From the NCBI GenBank assembly GCA_014237955.1, contig JABABY010000104.1, forward strand, positions 1-7,033: a stretch of DNA of 7,033 nt. Reading direction: 5' to 3'. This document shows, in pieces, positions 1 through 6,429 of this stretch. The stretch comes from Planctomycetota bacterium (lineage in GTDB: Bacteria > Planctomycetota > Planctomycetia > Pirellulales > UBA7805). Position 1 is the stretch's first letter, and the number at the start of each line of letters is the position of its first letter. Below the pieces are notes generated by a model. The model was given only the letters and a program-made list of their open reading frames with translations. It had not been told where the DNA came from and made no database searches. A program made the translations under genes and the position numbers.

Positions 1-675
1 ATAAGAGCCATTTGAATCGCCAACCTCGTAAATTTGCATGATGTTAGGATGCCGCAATTCCCTGCAAATACGAGCAGCGCGGAGAAAACGTTTAATCCCA
101 TTCGGACTGGATGCGTATAAAGAATCCACTATCTTCAACGCAATCGATCGGTCGTTTCGCTTGTCGGTCGCTTGATAGACAGTCCCCACTGCACCACCGC
201 CAATACGCGACTCGATCACAAAATCAGGGATCATGTTCGGATCCCAATTTGCTGCTGCTTTCATCGCGGCAGCGTCTGGGCGAGTGTCGGGCCACCCTTT
301 CTCAGGACGCCATCCATCTCGAGTACTACTGTCGGCACAAAAGGATTTCGCGTTGTTGTCATTTGGATCGCTATTTGTGGGTGCCGTCTGGACTTGAAGA
401 AGCGTTTTGCCAAAGGATACCTTGTCGCCATTGTTAAGTCGTGTGGGGCTGGAAATACGGGTCCCGTTAACATACGTCCCATTCCAGCTCTTGAGGTCAA
501 AAACAGAAAGGCCGTCCTGGGAATTTGCGATTTCGCAGTGATGCCGGGAAACCATCGGATCCTGAAACTGGATGGAAGCGTCTCGAGAACGCCCTAGGAC
601 AATGTGTTGGTTCTCACCAACCAAGACGGTGCGTCCTACGCATCCGCCTTTGACAAATCGCAAGTCGTACTGCAT
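1..675 (-). CDS. FHA domain-serine/threonine protein kinase fusion, N-terminal part (C-terminus beyond the left edge)
   Basis: This is a signalling kinase expected to phosphorylate Ser/Thr on proteins, with an N-terminal phosphothreonine-binding FHA domain. The frame stays open from ATG 675-673 to base 1 (225 codons), and an in-frame TAA at 717-715 limits the start. A GGGGA ribosome-binding site lies 7 nt upstream (687-683). The FHA domain spans about residues 3-97, with GRS (28-30), SRHH (43-46), WNGTYVNG (65-71 region) and NNGDKVSFG (81-89). A polar linker follows (about 98-147). The kinase N-lobe starts near 150, with glycine loop GGGAVG (159-164), VAIK-type lysine K181 in ALKIV, and LRHPNIMQIYEVG (207-219). 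Odd: the alpha-C glutamate that normally pairs with the lysine is Ala200 (codon 78-76). The catalytic loop and DFG lie outside the window, so activity cannot be judged. The fold call is firm; substrates are unknown. Confidence 0.9.
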   Translation of the reverse strand, partial: MQYDLRFVKGGCVGRTVLVGENQHIVLGRSRDASIQFQDPMVSRHHCEIANSQDGLSVFDLKSWNGTYVNGTRISSPTRLNNGDKVSFGKTLLQVQTAPTNSDPNDNNAKSFCADSSTRDGWRPEKGWPDTRPDAAAMKAAANWDPNMIPDFVIESRIGGGAVGTVYQATDKRNDRSIALKIVDSLYASSPNGIKRFLRAARICRELRHPNIMQIYEVGDSNGSY

Positions 676-977
676 TTCAGCATCCCCAACACTACGGGTG
701 ATACCCCCATGACCTTACCGAGAATACGGATAAGCTCGCCCGGTATATCCATTTTACCTGCGACATATCGAGGGGCAAATTATTGTTTCATACCAACAAC
801 GGATGTATACGTCTTAAAGTGTCTCGATCAATGTGCGGCGAGTGCCGGCAAGCGATATAAACTTGCTAGGTAAAACAACCATCTTGCTTTCTACGAGTAC
901 ATTGCCGTCTGAATTGAAAAACGGACAAAAAACTCTAAGAAATTTAATGATGTCCTAAGTGGCTTCTAGGCATGACT
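676..977. other. 302-bp intergenic region between rmuC and the FHA-kinase gene
   Basis: This stretch lies downstream of rmuC and upstream of the FHA-kinase gene, both on the minus strand. I see no convincing intrinsic terminator, RNA gene or long ORF. The only inverted repeat after the rmuC stop is a 5-bp stem (CCTAG/TTAGG with one G-T pair) that is not followed by a T run. The region contains AT-rich patches and one weak sigma-70-like promoter candidate, listed separately. Its length makes an independent promoter for the kinase gene likely. Confidence 0.6.
804..831 (-). promoter_or_regulatory. weak sigma-70-like promoter candidate for the FHA-kinase gene
   Basis: On the minus strand TTGATC (831-826) and TATACA (809-804) are separated by 16 bp. 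Each matches four of six consensus positions of the -35 and -10 boxes. Transcription would start about 125-130 bp before ATG 675. A match of this quality can arise by chance, so this is only a candidate. Confidence 0.25.
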
Positions 978-2288
978 TTAGCGAGAGGCCTCTTTTGCCT
1001 TCTGGGTCTCATCGGACAAAGACTCATCCCCAGAAGAAATCCCCAATATCTCTTCAGAGGTTGAAATTGGAAGTTCCTCGACATCCTTGAGCTTTCGCTC
1101 GATTGCGCGTGTCCTGACGGAGGCCGCATCAATGGAGGTTGATGCTTGATTCAATTTCGTTTGAACTTTTGTGAGTACTTCACTAAACAGACCAAATTGG
1201 GTTTTAACATCGGAAAGGATTTGCCAGACCTCACTCGATCGCTGCTGGATTGCGAGGGTGCGAAATCCCATCTGTAGGCTGTTGAGCAGTGCCGCAAGCG
1301 TCGTCGGCCCGGCGAGGCTCACCCGGTATTCCCGCTGCAGCAGTTCACACAGGCCCGGTTGCTGGATGACCTCGGCATATAGTCCTTCAATGGGAAGATA
1401 CATGATACCAAAATCCGTAGTGCGAGGAGGCCCGAGATATTTTTCAGCAATGGTTCGCGCCGAACCCTTGATGGATGCTTCTATTGCGCGAGAGGATTTT
1501 GCCGCCGCCTCTGCATCTGCCTTTTCATGTGCGTCTATCAAACGGCGATAATCTTCGAGCGGAAATTTTGAATCGATTGGAAGCCAGACGACATCGTTAT
1601 CTTGTGCACTATGGCCTGGAAGATTGATCACAAATTCGACGCGATCGCCAGACCCAAGGGTTGCAACATTTTTAGAAAATTGCTCAGGGGCGAGAACTTG
1701 TCGCAGAAGTGCCTCCAACTGCACCTCCCCCCAGGTACCTCGAGTTTTAACATTCGTTAACACTCGCTTGAGATCCCCGACACCACTAGCCAATGATTGC
1801 ATCTCGCCGAGTCCCTGGTGGACCTTCTCCAATCGCTCACTAATCAGCTTAAACGATTCCCCAAGTCGCTTTTCGAGGGTCCCCTGAAGTTTTTCGTCGA
1901 CAGTATTCCGCACCTTCTCCAGTGCTTTGGAATTGTCTTGCTGGAGCGCCGTCAGTTTTGATTCGACGGTTTCACGGATTTTCTCTAGTTTTTGGTCGTT
2001 GGCAGATGTTAGTTGCGTCAAACGGTTGTGAAGTGTGTCTCCAAAAGCCTTTACCGATTCACTAAGCTCTTTTCGTCCATCGCGAGTCACCGCGAGAAGC
2101 TCCGTCCGGTTTTTGCCAATTTGCTCTACCACATTGCGCTCGAGTCGTTCCTGGGATCGATCGGCGGAATCGAACCGCTGGATGAGCGCGTCGTTAGTCG
2201 AGCTGTAATCGGTATTTGTGGATTTAGCAAGTAGAGCGAGAACTACGAGGAGAAGTAGTATTATTGCGATTAGAAAAATTTCGACCAT
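978..2288 (-). CDS. rmuC: DNA recombination protein RmuC
   Basis: RmuC family protein of 436 residues, close to the usual family length. In E. coli the family limits recombination at inverted repeats; its core is predicted to be a PD-(D/E)XK nuclease fold, though the biochemical activity is poorly known. Residues 4-20 are a hydrophobic helix that should anchor the protein in the inner membrane. Residues about 35-165 are charged, heptad-rich coiled coil. The conserved core follows: RGTWGEVQLE (183-192), VWLPIDSKFP (234-243, with the D239-x-K241 pair expected for the nuclease-like site), IMYLPIEGLYAE (295-306) and the helical stretch through LQMGFRTLAIQ (338-348). The C-terminal 35 residues are acidic and low-complexity. 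The start is ATG 2288-2286, with a weak GGAA at 2299-2296; the membrane helix begins just after it, which supports this start. It lies 140 bp after the exonuclease gene on the same strand. Confidence 0.95.
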   Translation of the reverse strand: MVEIFLIAIILLLLVVLALLAKSTNTDYSSTNDALIQRFDSADRSQERLERNVVEQIGKNRTELLAVTRDGRKELSESVKAFGDTLHNRLTQLTSANDQKLEKIRETVESKLTALQQDNSKALEKVRNTVDEKLQGTLEKRLGESFKLISERLEKVHQGLGEMQSLASGVGDLKRVLTNVKTRGTWGEVQLEALLRQVLAPEQFSKNVATLGSGDRVEFVINLPGHSAQDNDVVWLPIDSKFPLEDYRRLIDAHEKADAEAAAKSSRAIEASIKGSARTIAEKYLGPPRTTDFGIMYLPIEGLYAEVIQQPGLCELLQREYRVSLAGPTTLAALLNSLQMGFRTLAIQQRSSEVWQILSDVKTQFGLFSEVLTKVQTKLNQASTSIDAASVRTRAIERKLKDVEELPISTSEEILGISSGDESLSDETQKAKEASR

Positions 2289-2428
2289 GTTGCGATTCCG
2301 CGATGTCCGAGTGTAAGCGGTTTAACAATATTGTCCGGCAGCGATCTAAGGAATTCAATGGCAGGTGCTTAAAGGATTTTGCGAGCAAGTCAAACGGACC
2401 GAGCGAGGAAACCGGCATTGTTGCGGTA

Positions 2429-3259
2429 CTATTCCCGTTCCGGCCAGGGATTGGTCCAGTCCCCCCAGGAATCGAGATATTTCTGATAGCCTGAAACGTC
2501 CGTGGCCCTCTCCTGGAGCCATGCTTTTGCTTCGTTGACTAACCCGGCCTCCCGTTCGAGATCTATTTCGCCGGTAAGCACGCGGGTCCTGAGGAAGACG
2601 AAATAGGTATCGAGGACATCGCAGCGGCAGTAAGCAACAATTTCGGCAGTCTTGCCCTGATCATATAGCGATTGGACATCTGAGCCGCTGACGTCCATCT
2701 TGCCCGGTTTCCCTAAAAGGGATGCGGCAAGGTTTAAGCCTCCATGAAATGGCGCCGCACCAAAATTAGTAAGCATTTCATAAAGATCGATATGCCCTCC
2801 GGAGTTATATCGGTATCTAGGCTGATCATGAAGACGACCACGGGGGACGAGCCATTTGGCAATACTGACGCCATATCGGTAGGCGGCTGCCTCCATCACC
2901 GGGAGATCGAAGCCGCGGCCGTTAAATGTCACAAAAGCCGGACATACATATGCCTTCCATCCGTGCCAAAAGTCTTTGGTCAGAATATGGGGCCTACACT
3001 CGTTTTCATCGAGTGCCACGATGTCAATAATGCTGAAATCTTTGGCGACTTTGGCGACAACAATAGAGATCGGTATCTGATACGAATGGGGAATGAAATC
3101 GCTTCCACGGGTTTCCAGGCGTTCTTTGGCGAACCGTTCCCGAGCAGCGCGAGGCGATAGCCCCTCATCCGGATAACGAACTTTCGAAACAATGTCGCCG
3201 TCGACAACCGTTTCGATGTCAAAAATGAGATAAGCTACCTTTGAGTTGTCATTTGCCAT
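2429..3259 (-). CDS. predicted 3'-5' exonuclease, PolB-like DEDDy type (DNA_pol_B_exo2 family)
   Basis: Stand-alone exonuclease domain of 276 residues, expected to remove nucleotides from the 3' end of DNA or RNA with two metal ions; its natural substrate is unknown. All catalytic motifs of the DEDDy class are visible: Exo I FDIET (D14, E16), Exo II TFNGRGFDLP (111-120, D118) and Exo III YCRCDVLDTY (210-219; Y210 and D214 form the YxxxD motif). HIDLYE (156-161) and GKPGKMDVSG (183-192) also fit the family of proteins resembling the PolB proofreading domain. No polymerase domain is attached and no signal peptide is seen, so it should be cytoplasmic. The start is ATG 3259-3257, supported by AGAAGG at 3273-3268 with an 8-nt spacer. 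It precedes rmuC on the same strand, which suggests a shared role in DNA maintenance; co-transcription is possible across the 140-bp gap but not shown. Confidence 0.92.
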   Translation of the reverse strand: MANDNSKVAYLIFDIETVVDGDIVSKVRYPDEGLSPRAARERFAKERLETRGSDFIPHSYQIPISIVVAKVAKDFSIIDIVALDENECRPHILTKDFWHGWKAYVCPAFVTFNGRGFDLPVMEAAAYRYGVSIAKWLVPRGRLHDQPRYRYNSGGHIDLYEMLTNFGAAPFHGGLNLAASLLGKPGKMDVSGSDVQSLYDQGKTAEIVAYCRCDVLDTYFVFLRTRVLTGEIDLEREAGLVNEAKAWLQERATDVSGYQKYLDSWGDWTNPWPERE

Positions 3260-3387
3260 GCGTTACGCCTTCTATCTCATCCGTATAGGAGCATAGGCTG
3301 GTGTAGTTTGAAAATCAGCACATGCGCCAAGAACTGTTGGGAGCCCCAGCATTGGCCGTCGAACCTAAAACGCGAGCAAGGGATTTA

Positions 3388-3795
3388 CTATTTCTGATTT
3401 GCCGTTTTTCGGGGCGAGGCATCTGCGGAATTGTCAGACTGCATGATATTCCGGATCTTTTTCAACTCTGTGACATAACCGGGGTCCTCAAAACACGGCT
3501 TGTTTTCAATGGCGCTCGCGAAATTATCGTAATCGATCTCTTGCGTGAGGTTCATCATGACCTGAGACCAGATCGATTTTTTTATGTGAATTCGAAACGG
3601 ATATTCCGCATCGGTCGTTTCCATAATATCACAGCCGCCGATAAGATCCGGAAGATGTGCCTGAAGGGATTCGAGGTGTGATCGCACCCTTGTGCGAACC
3701 ATGATGTGTTGTGGGTCGACCGGTTCTTGGGGCGCCCCGTCGCCTTCTCGCGCGCAGACGCAACTAAAAAACCCCCACTGTGTAAAGAGCCACAT
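3388..3795 (-). CDS. small conserved protein of unknown function (MWLFT...GFFS...CAREGDG family)
   Basis: A 135-residue protein. From memory, similar small proteins with the same opening (an MWLFT segment, then GFFS and CAR), a VDP..hMVR.RVR.HLE block and a YDNF motif occur in diverse bacteria and have no established function; I cannot confirm this by search. Visible here: N-terminal MWLFTQWGFFSCVCAREGDG (1-20), VDPQHIMVRTRVRSHLESL (26-44), LPDLIGGCDI (48-57), IDYDNFASAI (87-96) and a helical end with KKIRNIM (112-118). The last 15 residues are polar and probably disordered. There is no signal peptide or membrane segment. Cysteines C12, C14 and C55 are present, but no clear metal-binding pattern. 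The start is ATG 3795-3793, with GGGGA (3807-3803) 7 nt upstream. It is the first minus-strand gene after the divergent region. Confidence 0.85.
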   Translation of the reverse strand: MWLFTQWGFFSCVCAREGDGAPQEPVDPQHIMVRTRVRSHLESLQAHLPDLIGGCDIMETTDAEYPFRIHIKKSIWSQVMMNLTQEIDYDNFASAIENKPCFEDPGYVTELKKIRNIMQSDNSADASPRKTANQK

Positions 3796-3802
3796 CTGTT
3801 AG

Positions 3803-3841
3803 TCCCCAATGAATTCAAGATTCGAGGTACCGATTGTAGCA
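3803..3841 (-). promoter_or_regulatory. extended -10 promoter and ribosome-binding site for the small conserved gene
   Basis: On the minus strand TGCTACAAT (3841-3833) matches an extended -10 element (TGn followed by a five-of-six match to TATAAT). I see no good -35 box at 16-18 bp, which is common for extended -10 promoters. Transcription would start near 3826, giving a leader of about 30 nt with GGGGA at 3807-3803 as the ribosome-binding site. This is inferred from the motif only. Confidence 0.4.
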
Positions 3842-3966
3842 GGTCAGGCCATGTTTTCGTCGGCCCCCAATTCCGTAAAACTTGCTCCTATTGGAAACTT
3901 CATCATTTTTCTTCGACCACCGGGCTTCCATGAATGCCTCATCCCACGTTTTTCCGGTGCCGAGCT

Positions 3967-3980
3967 TGGAGGCATCTCCA
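3967..3980. repeat. short inverted repeat TGGAG-gcat-CTCCA
   Basis: A perfect 5-bp inverted repeat with a 4-base loop lies immediately before the larger palindrome at 3981-4000, upstream of the decarboxylase. It may be part of a compound regulatory site or occur by chance; it is too short to act as a terminator. Confidence 0.3.
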
Positions 3981-4000
3981 TAATGGATCGCGATCTATTA
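3981..4000. promoter_or_regulatory. 20-bp near-perfect palindrome, candidate operator of the decarboxylase gene
   Basis: TAATGGATCGCGATCTATTA reads the same on both strands except for one mismatched base pair (position 5 against 16). The central ten bases GATCGCGATC are perfectly palindromic, and TAAT/ATTA arms flank them. It ends 41 bp before ATG 4042, and its last two bases overlap a -10-like TAGAAT (3999-4004). This position suits a dimeric repressor or activator controlling the decarboxylase. No transcription factor is encoded in the window, so the binding protein is unknown. Confidence 0.5.
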
Positions 4001-4004
4001 GAAT
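3999..4004 (+). promoter_or_regulatory. possible -10 box of the decarboxylase promoter
   Basis: TAGAAT matches five of six bases of the sigma-70 -10 consensus and would start transcription around 4010, about 30 nt before ATG 4042. The matching -35 region is poor (TCTCCA at 18 bp), so the promoter may need an activator or another sigma factor. It overlaps the palindrome at 3981-4000. Confidence 0.3.
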
Positions 4005-4030
4005 GACCTGAACAATAAGATTGCATCTAA

Positions 4031-4036
4031 GGAAGG
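4031..4036 (+). promoter_or_regulatory. ribosome-binding site that fixes the decarboxylase start
   Basis: GGAAGG lies 5 nt before ATG 4042-4044. It decides between this ATG and an in-frame TTG at 4021, which has no purine-rich site before it. The protein starting at 4042 opens with a beta strand (MHVLIIDDE), as expected for the receiver-like wing domain. Confidence 0.7.
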
Positions 4037-4041
4037 TAGTA

Positions 4042-6354
4042 ATGCACGTTTTGATCATTGACGATGAATTTCACGATGGATCGGCCCCTGGGGAAGCTCT
4101 GCGCGGGTTAGTCGATGCATTGGCGGCATTAGAAATTGCAACGATCTGCGCGGCCTCCTATGAAGATGGATGGCAACGATTTTTATCTGATCCTGACATT
4201 GGGTGCATTCTGGCTGACTGGGATCTTACGGACGAAAGAATTGACGGCGAACATTTAGTAAAACTTCTCATTCATAGGATCCGCCGGCGAAATCATGCGA
4301 TTCCGATTCTCCTTGCTACCGACCGACTTTGTGTAGAGGGAATACCGACCGACATTCTTCGATCGATCGACGGCTACATTTGGACCTGTGAAGACAGTCC
4401 GGATTTTATGGCCGGACGAATCCAACAGGCAATCGTTGGATATGAAAACCAATTGTTGCCGCCATTTTTCAGGGCGATTGAGCAATACGCCAGTGAGTAT
4501 CGGTATGCTTGGCACACTCCTGGCCATATGGGTGGCGTCGCCTTTTTAAAAAGTCCGGCCGGACGTCTTTTTCATGATTTTTATGGGGAGAAAGTATTTC
4601 GCGCCGATTTGTCTATTTCGGTGCCGGAACTTGGATCGTTGAACGAACATAGCGGCGTCGTTGGGAAGGCAGAGAGGAATGCTGCAAAGACATTCGATTC
4701 GGACAAGACATATTTTGTGCTTAACGGAACATCAACGGCCAATAAGATTGTCTGGCATGGCAGAGTGACGCGAGGCGATGTGGTTCTTGTTGACCGCAAC
4801 TGCCATAAGTCCCTGCAGCAGGTTATTCAAATGGTCGGTGCCGTGCCCATTTATCTTGTTCCTGCCCGAAATCGGCACGGCATCATTGGCCCCGTATCGG
4901 CGGATCAGTTCTCGTCCGAGTCCATTCGCCAAAAAATGCGAGAAAGCCTACTCATTGAAGGGGACGGTCCGGAATCACTCGCGATGACGGTGCTGACCAA
5001 TTCAACATACGATGGCCTTTGTTACGACGCGCCTTGTGTTGAGCAATCGCTTTGCGGGCTAACGGAGAACCTTCATTTTGATGAAGCATGGTACGCCTAC
5101 GCCCGTTTTCACGAAGTCTATGCTGGTAGATACGGCATGCATTCCACGGATGGTGAAGAAGGTGCCCCGGTTATTTTTGCAACACAATCCACACATAAAT
5201 TGCTTGCCGCACTGTCCCAGTGCTCGATGCTTCATATTCGAGACCGCCACGTTTCGCCCGATCGCAGGGTGGATCATGAGAGATTCAATGAGGCATTTAT
5301 GATGCATACTTCTACGTCGCCACAGTACGGCCTGATTGCCTCCCTCGATGTTGCCACGCGAATGATGCAGCATGGACAGGGCCGCACATTGATGCAGGAT
5401 GCCATCGAGGAGGCGGTGACATTTCGCCGAAAGATGGCCGAGATTCATGAATCCATGGCGAAAGAAAGAGATGGGTGGTGGTTTGATATATTTCAGCCCC
5501 CAGGTATTGAGAATCAACCGATCTGCCACGCGACAGCACCGCTCTCTAGTGCTCAGAGAGAAGGCGATGACGTCACTAACGATACATCGTTCTGGCTCCT
5601 CGAATCGAACGCCCCTTGGCATGGATACGGATCGCTTAAAGATAACTTTGTGATGCTCGATCCTATAAAAGTCACCATCATGACACCGGGTCTGGATGTC
5701 GGCGGGAATTGGCAAGACTGGGGTATTCCCGCTGCACTTGTGTCACTCTTCCTGCGACACAAAGGAATCGTTGTCGAAAAGACTGGCAACTATGCCGCGC
5801 TCGTATTGTTTTCTCTAGGCATTTCGCGCGGCAAATCTGGAACACTTCTTTCAGAACTCTTTCAACTTAAGGAGCATTACGATCGAAATGAACTGCTCGA
5901 CGACATTCTTCCGAATCTAGTCGAGCAGTATCCGGAAATATATCAAGGAAAAACACTTCGAGGCCTAGCAAATGAGATGCACACGTTTCTTCGCAACTCT
6001 GATGCTGCCGCAGTTTCCGCTGATGTGTATGGCACACTCCCCGAACAGGTGATGCTTCCAAGTGACGCATTTACTGCGATGGTTAGCGGTAGGGTTGATC
6101 GGGTTCCGCTTTCGGAATCGGAGGGGCGGACCGCGGCGGTGATGATCGTACCGTATCCACCCGGCATTCCGATAATTATGCCCGGAGAGCGGATTGACTC
6201 CAATCGCACGCCGTTGCTGTTGAAATTCCTCAACATCCTTGCTGACTTTGATAGCCGTTTCCCCGGATTTGAACATGAGGTTCATGGTGTCGAAGCCGTT
6301 AGGGATAACGCAACCGGGCGCGTTCACTATCAGGTCGACTGCGTCTGCGAGTGA
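4042..6354 (+). CDS. adiA: PLP-dependent Orn/Lys/Arg decarboxylase, most like biodegradative arginine decarboxylase
   Basis: Fold-type I PLP enzyme of 770 residues (E. coli AdiA has about 755). It should decarboxylate a basic amino acid, most likely arginine to agmatine, consuming a proton; in enteric bacteria this serves acid resistance. Domains: receiver-like wing (1-125; DDE at 7-9, DWD at 59-61), linker (126-155), PLP core with HTPGHMGG (158-165), phosphate-binding NGTS (228-231), DRNCHKS (251-257; H255 should stack on the cofactor), HFDEAW (345-350; D347 for the pyridine nitrogen), STHKLLAALSQ (383-393; K386 is the Schiff-base lysine), and a C-terminal domain with VPYPPGIPIIMPGE (703-716). 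Blocks such as LDPIKV, GIPAALV and FPGFEHE resemble AdiA more than lysine or ornithine decarboxylases, from memory. Arginine specificity is therefore an inference. No antiporter or agmatinase gene is in the window. The class V aminotransferase follows 75 bp downstream. Confidence 0.93.
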   Translation: MHVLIIDDEFHDGSAPGEALRGLVDALAALEIATICAASYEDGWQRFLSDPDIGCILADWDLTDERIDGEHLVKLLIHRIRRRNHAIPILLATDRLCVEGIPTDILRSIDGYIWTCEDSPDFMAGRIQQAIVGYENQLLPPFFRAIEQYASEYRYAWHTPGHMGGVAFLKSPAGRLFHDFYGEKVFRADLSISVPELGSLNEHSGVVGKAERNAAKTFDSDKTYFVLNGTSTANKIVWHGRVTRGDVVLVDRNCHKSLQQVIQMVGAVPIYLVPARNRHGIIGPVSADQFSSESIRQKMRESLLIEGDGPESLAMTVLTNSTYDGLCYDAPCVEQSLCGLTENLHFDEAWYAYARFHEVYAGRYGMHSTDGEEGAPVIFATQSTHKLLAALSQCSMLHIRDRHVSPDRRVDHERFNEAFMMHTSTSPQYGLIASLDVATRMMQHGQGRTLMQDAIEEAVTFRRKMAEIHESMAKERDGWWFDIFQPPGIENQPICHATAPLSSAQREGDDVTNDTSFWLLESNAPWHGYGSLKDNFVMLDPIKVTIMTPGLDVGGNWQDWGIPAALVSLFLRHKGIVVEKTGNYAALVLFSLGISRGKSGTLLSELFQLKEHYDRNELLDDILPNLVEQYPEIYQGKTLRGLANEMHTFLRNSDAAAVSADVYGTLPEQVMLPSDAFTAMVSGRVDRVPLSESEGRTAAVMIVPYPPGIPIIMPGERIDSNRTPLLLKFLNILADFDSRFPGFEHEVHGVEAVRDNATGRVHYQVDCVCE

Positions 6355-6363
6355 CCTTCCTCC

Positions 6364-6382
6364 GCCGGTGATTGTCTCCGGC
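6364..6382 (+). repeat. weak inverted repeat between decarboxylase and aminotransferase genes
   Basis: GCCGG (6364-6368) and CCGGC (6378-6382) can form a 5-bp stem with a 9-base loop, ten bases after the decarboxylase stop. Only CTTAATT follows, not a T run, so it is not a convincing terminator; read-through into the next gene is more likely. It could slow decay or modulate expression. Confidence 0.25.
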
Positions 6383-6429
6383 TTAATTCATGCAATACGC
6401 GATGCACAATACTTACTAGGGTGGTGCCG

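Noticed and set aside
172..597. 141-codon plus-strand ORF at the left end, and the overlapping 111-437 frame
   Set aside because: Both are antisense to the FHA-kinase gene, whose FHA and glycine-loop motifs are unmistakable on the minus strand.
604..873. 89-codon plus-strand ORF
   Set aside because: It overlaps the start of the kinase gene and its upstream region, has no clear ribosome-binding site and shows no recognisable motif.
984..993. AGAGGCCTCT palindrome followed by T residues near the rmuC stop
   Set aside because: It lies inside the rmuC coding end, has no loop, and the T run is on the wrong strand to terminate rmuC.
2289..2428. Possible small gene between the exonuclease gene and rmuC (short ORFs on both strands)
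   Set aside because: The ORFs there overlap neighbouring genes in shadow frames, and none has a convincing ribosome-binding site or motif.
3322..3681. 119-codon plus-strand ORF
   Set aside because: Antisense to the conserved small protein at 3388-3795, which has the better start signal and a recognisable family pattern.
4021..4041. TTG start seven codons upstream for the decarboxylase
   Set aside because: The GGAAGG site at 4031-4036 lies inside that extension and serves ATG 4042, where the first beta strand begins.
5059..5715. 218-codon minus-strand ORF inside the decarboxylase gene
   Set aside because: It lies wholly antisense to a gene with intact catalytic motifs in every segment; its translation is rich in Cys, His and Arg with no recognisable domain, as expected for a shadow frame.
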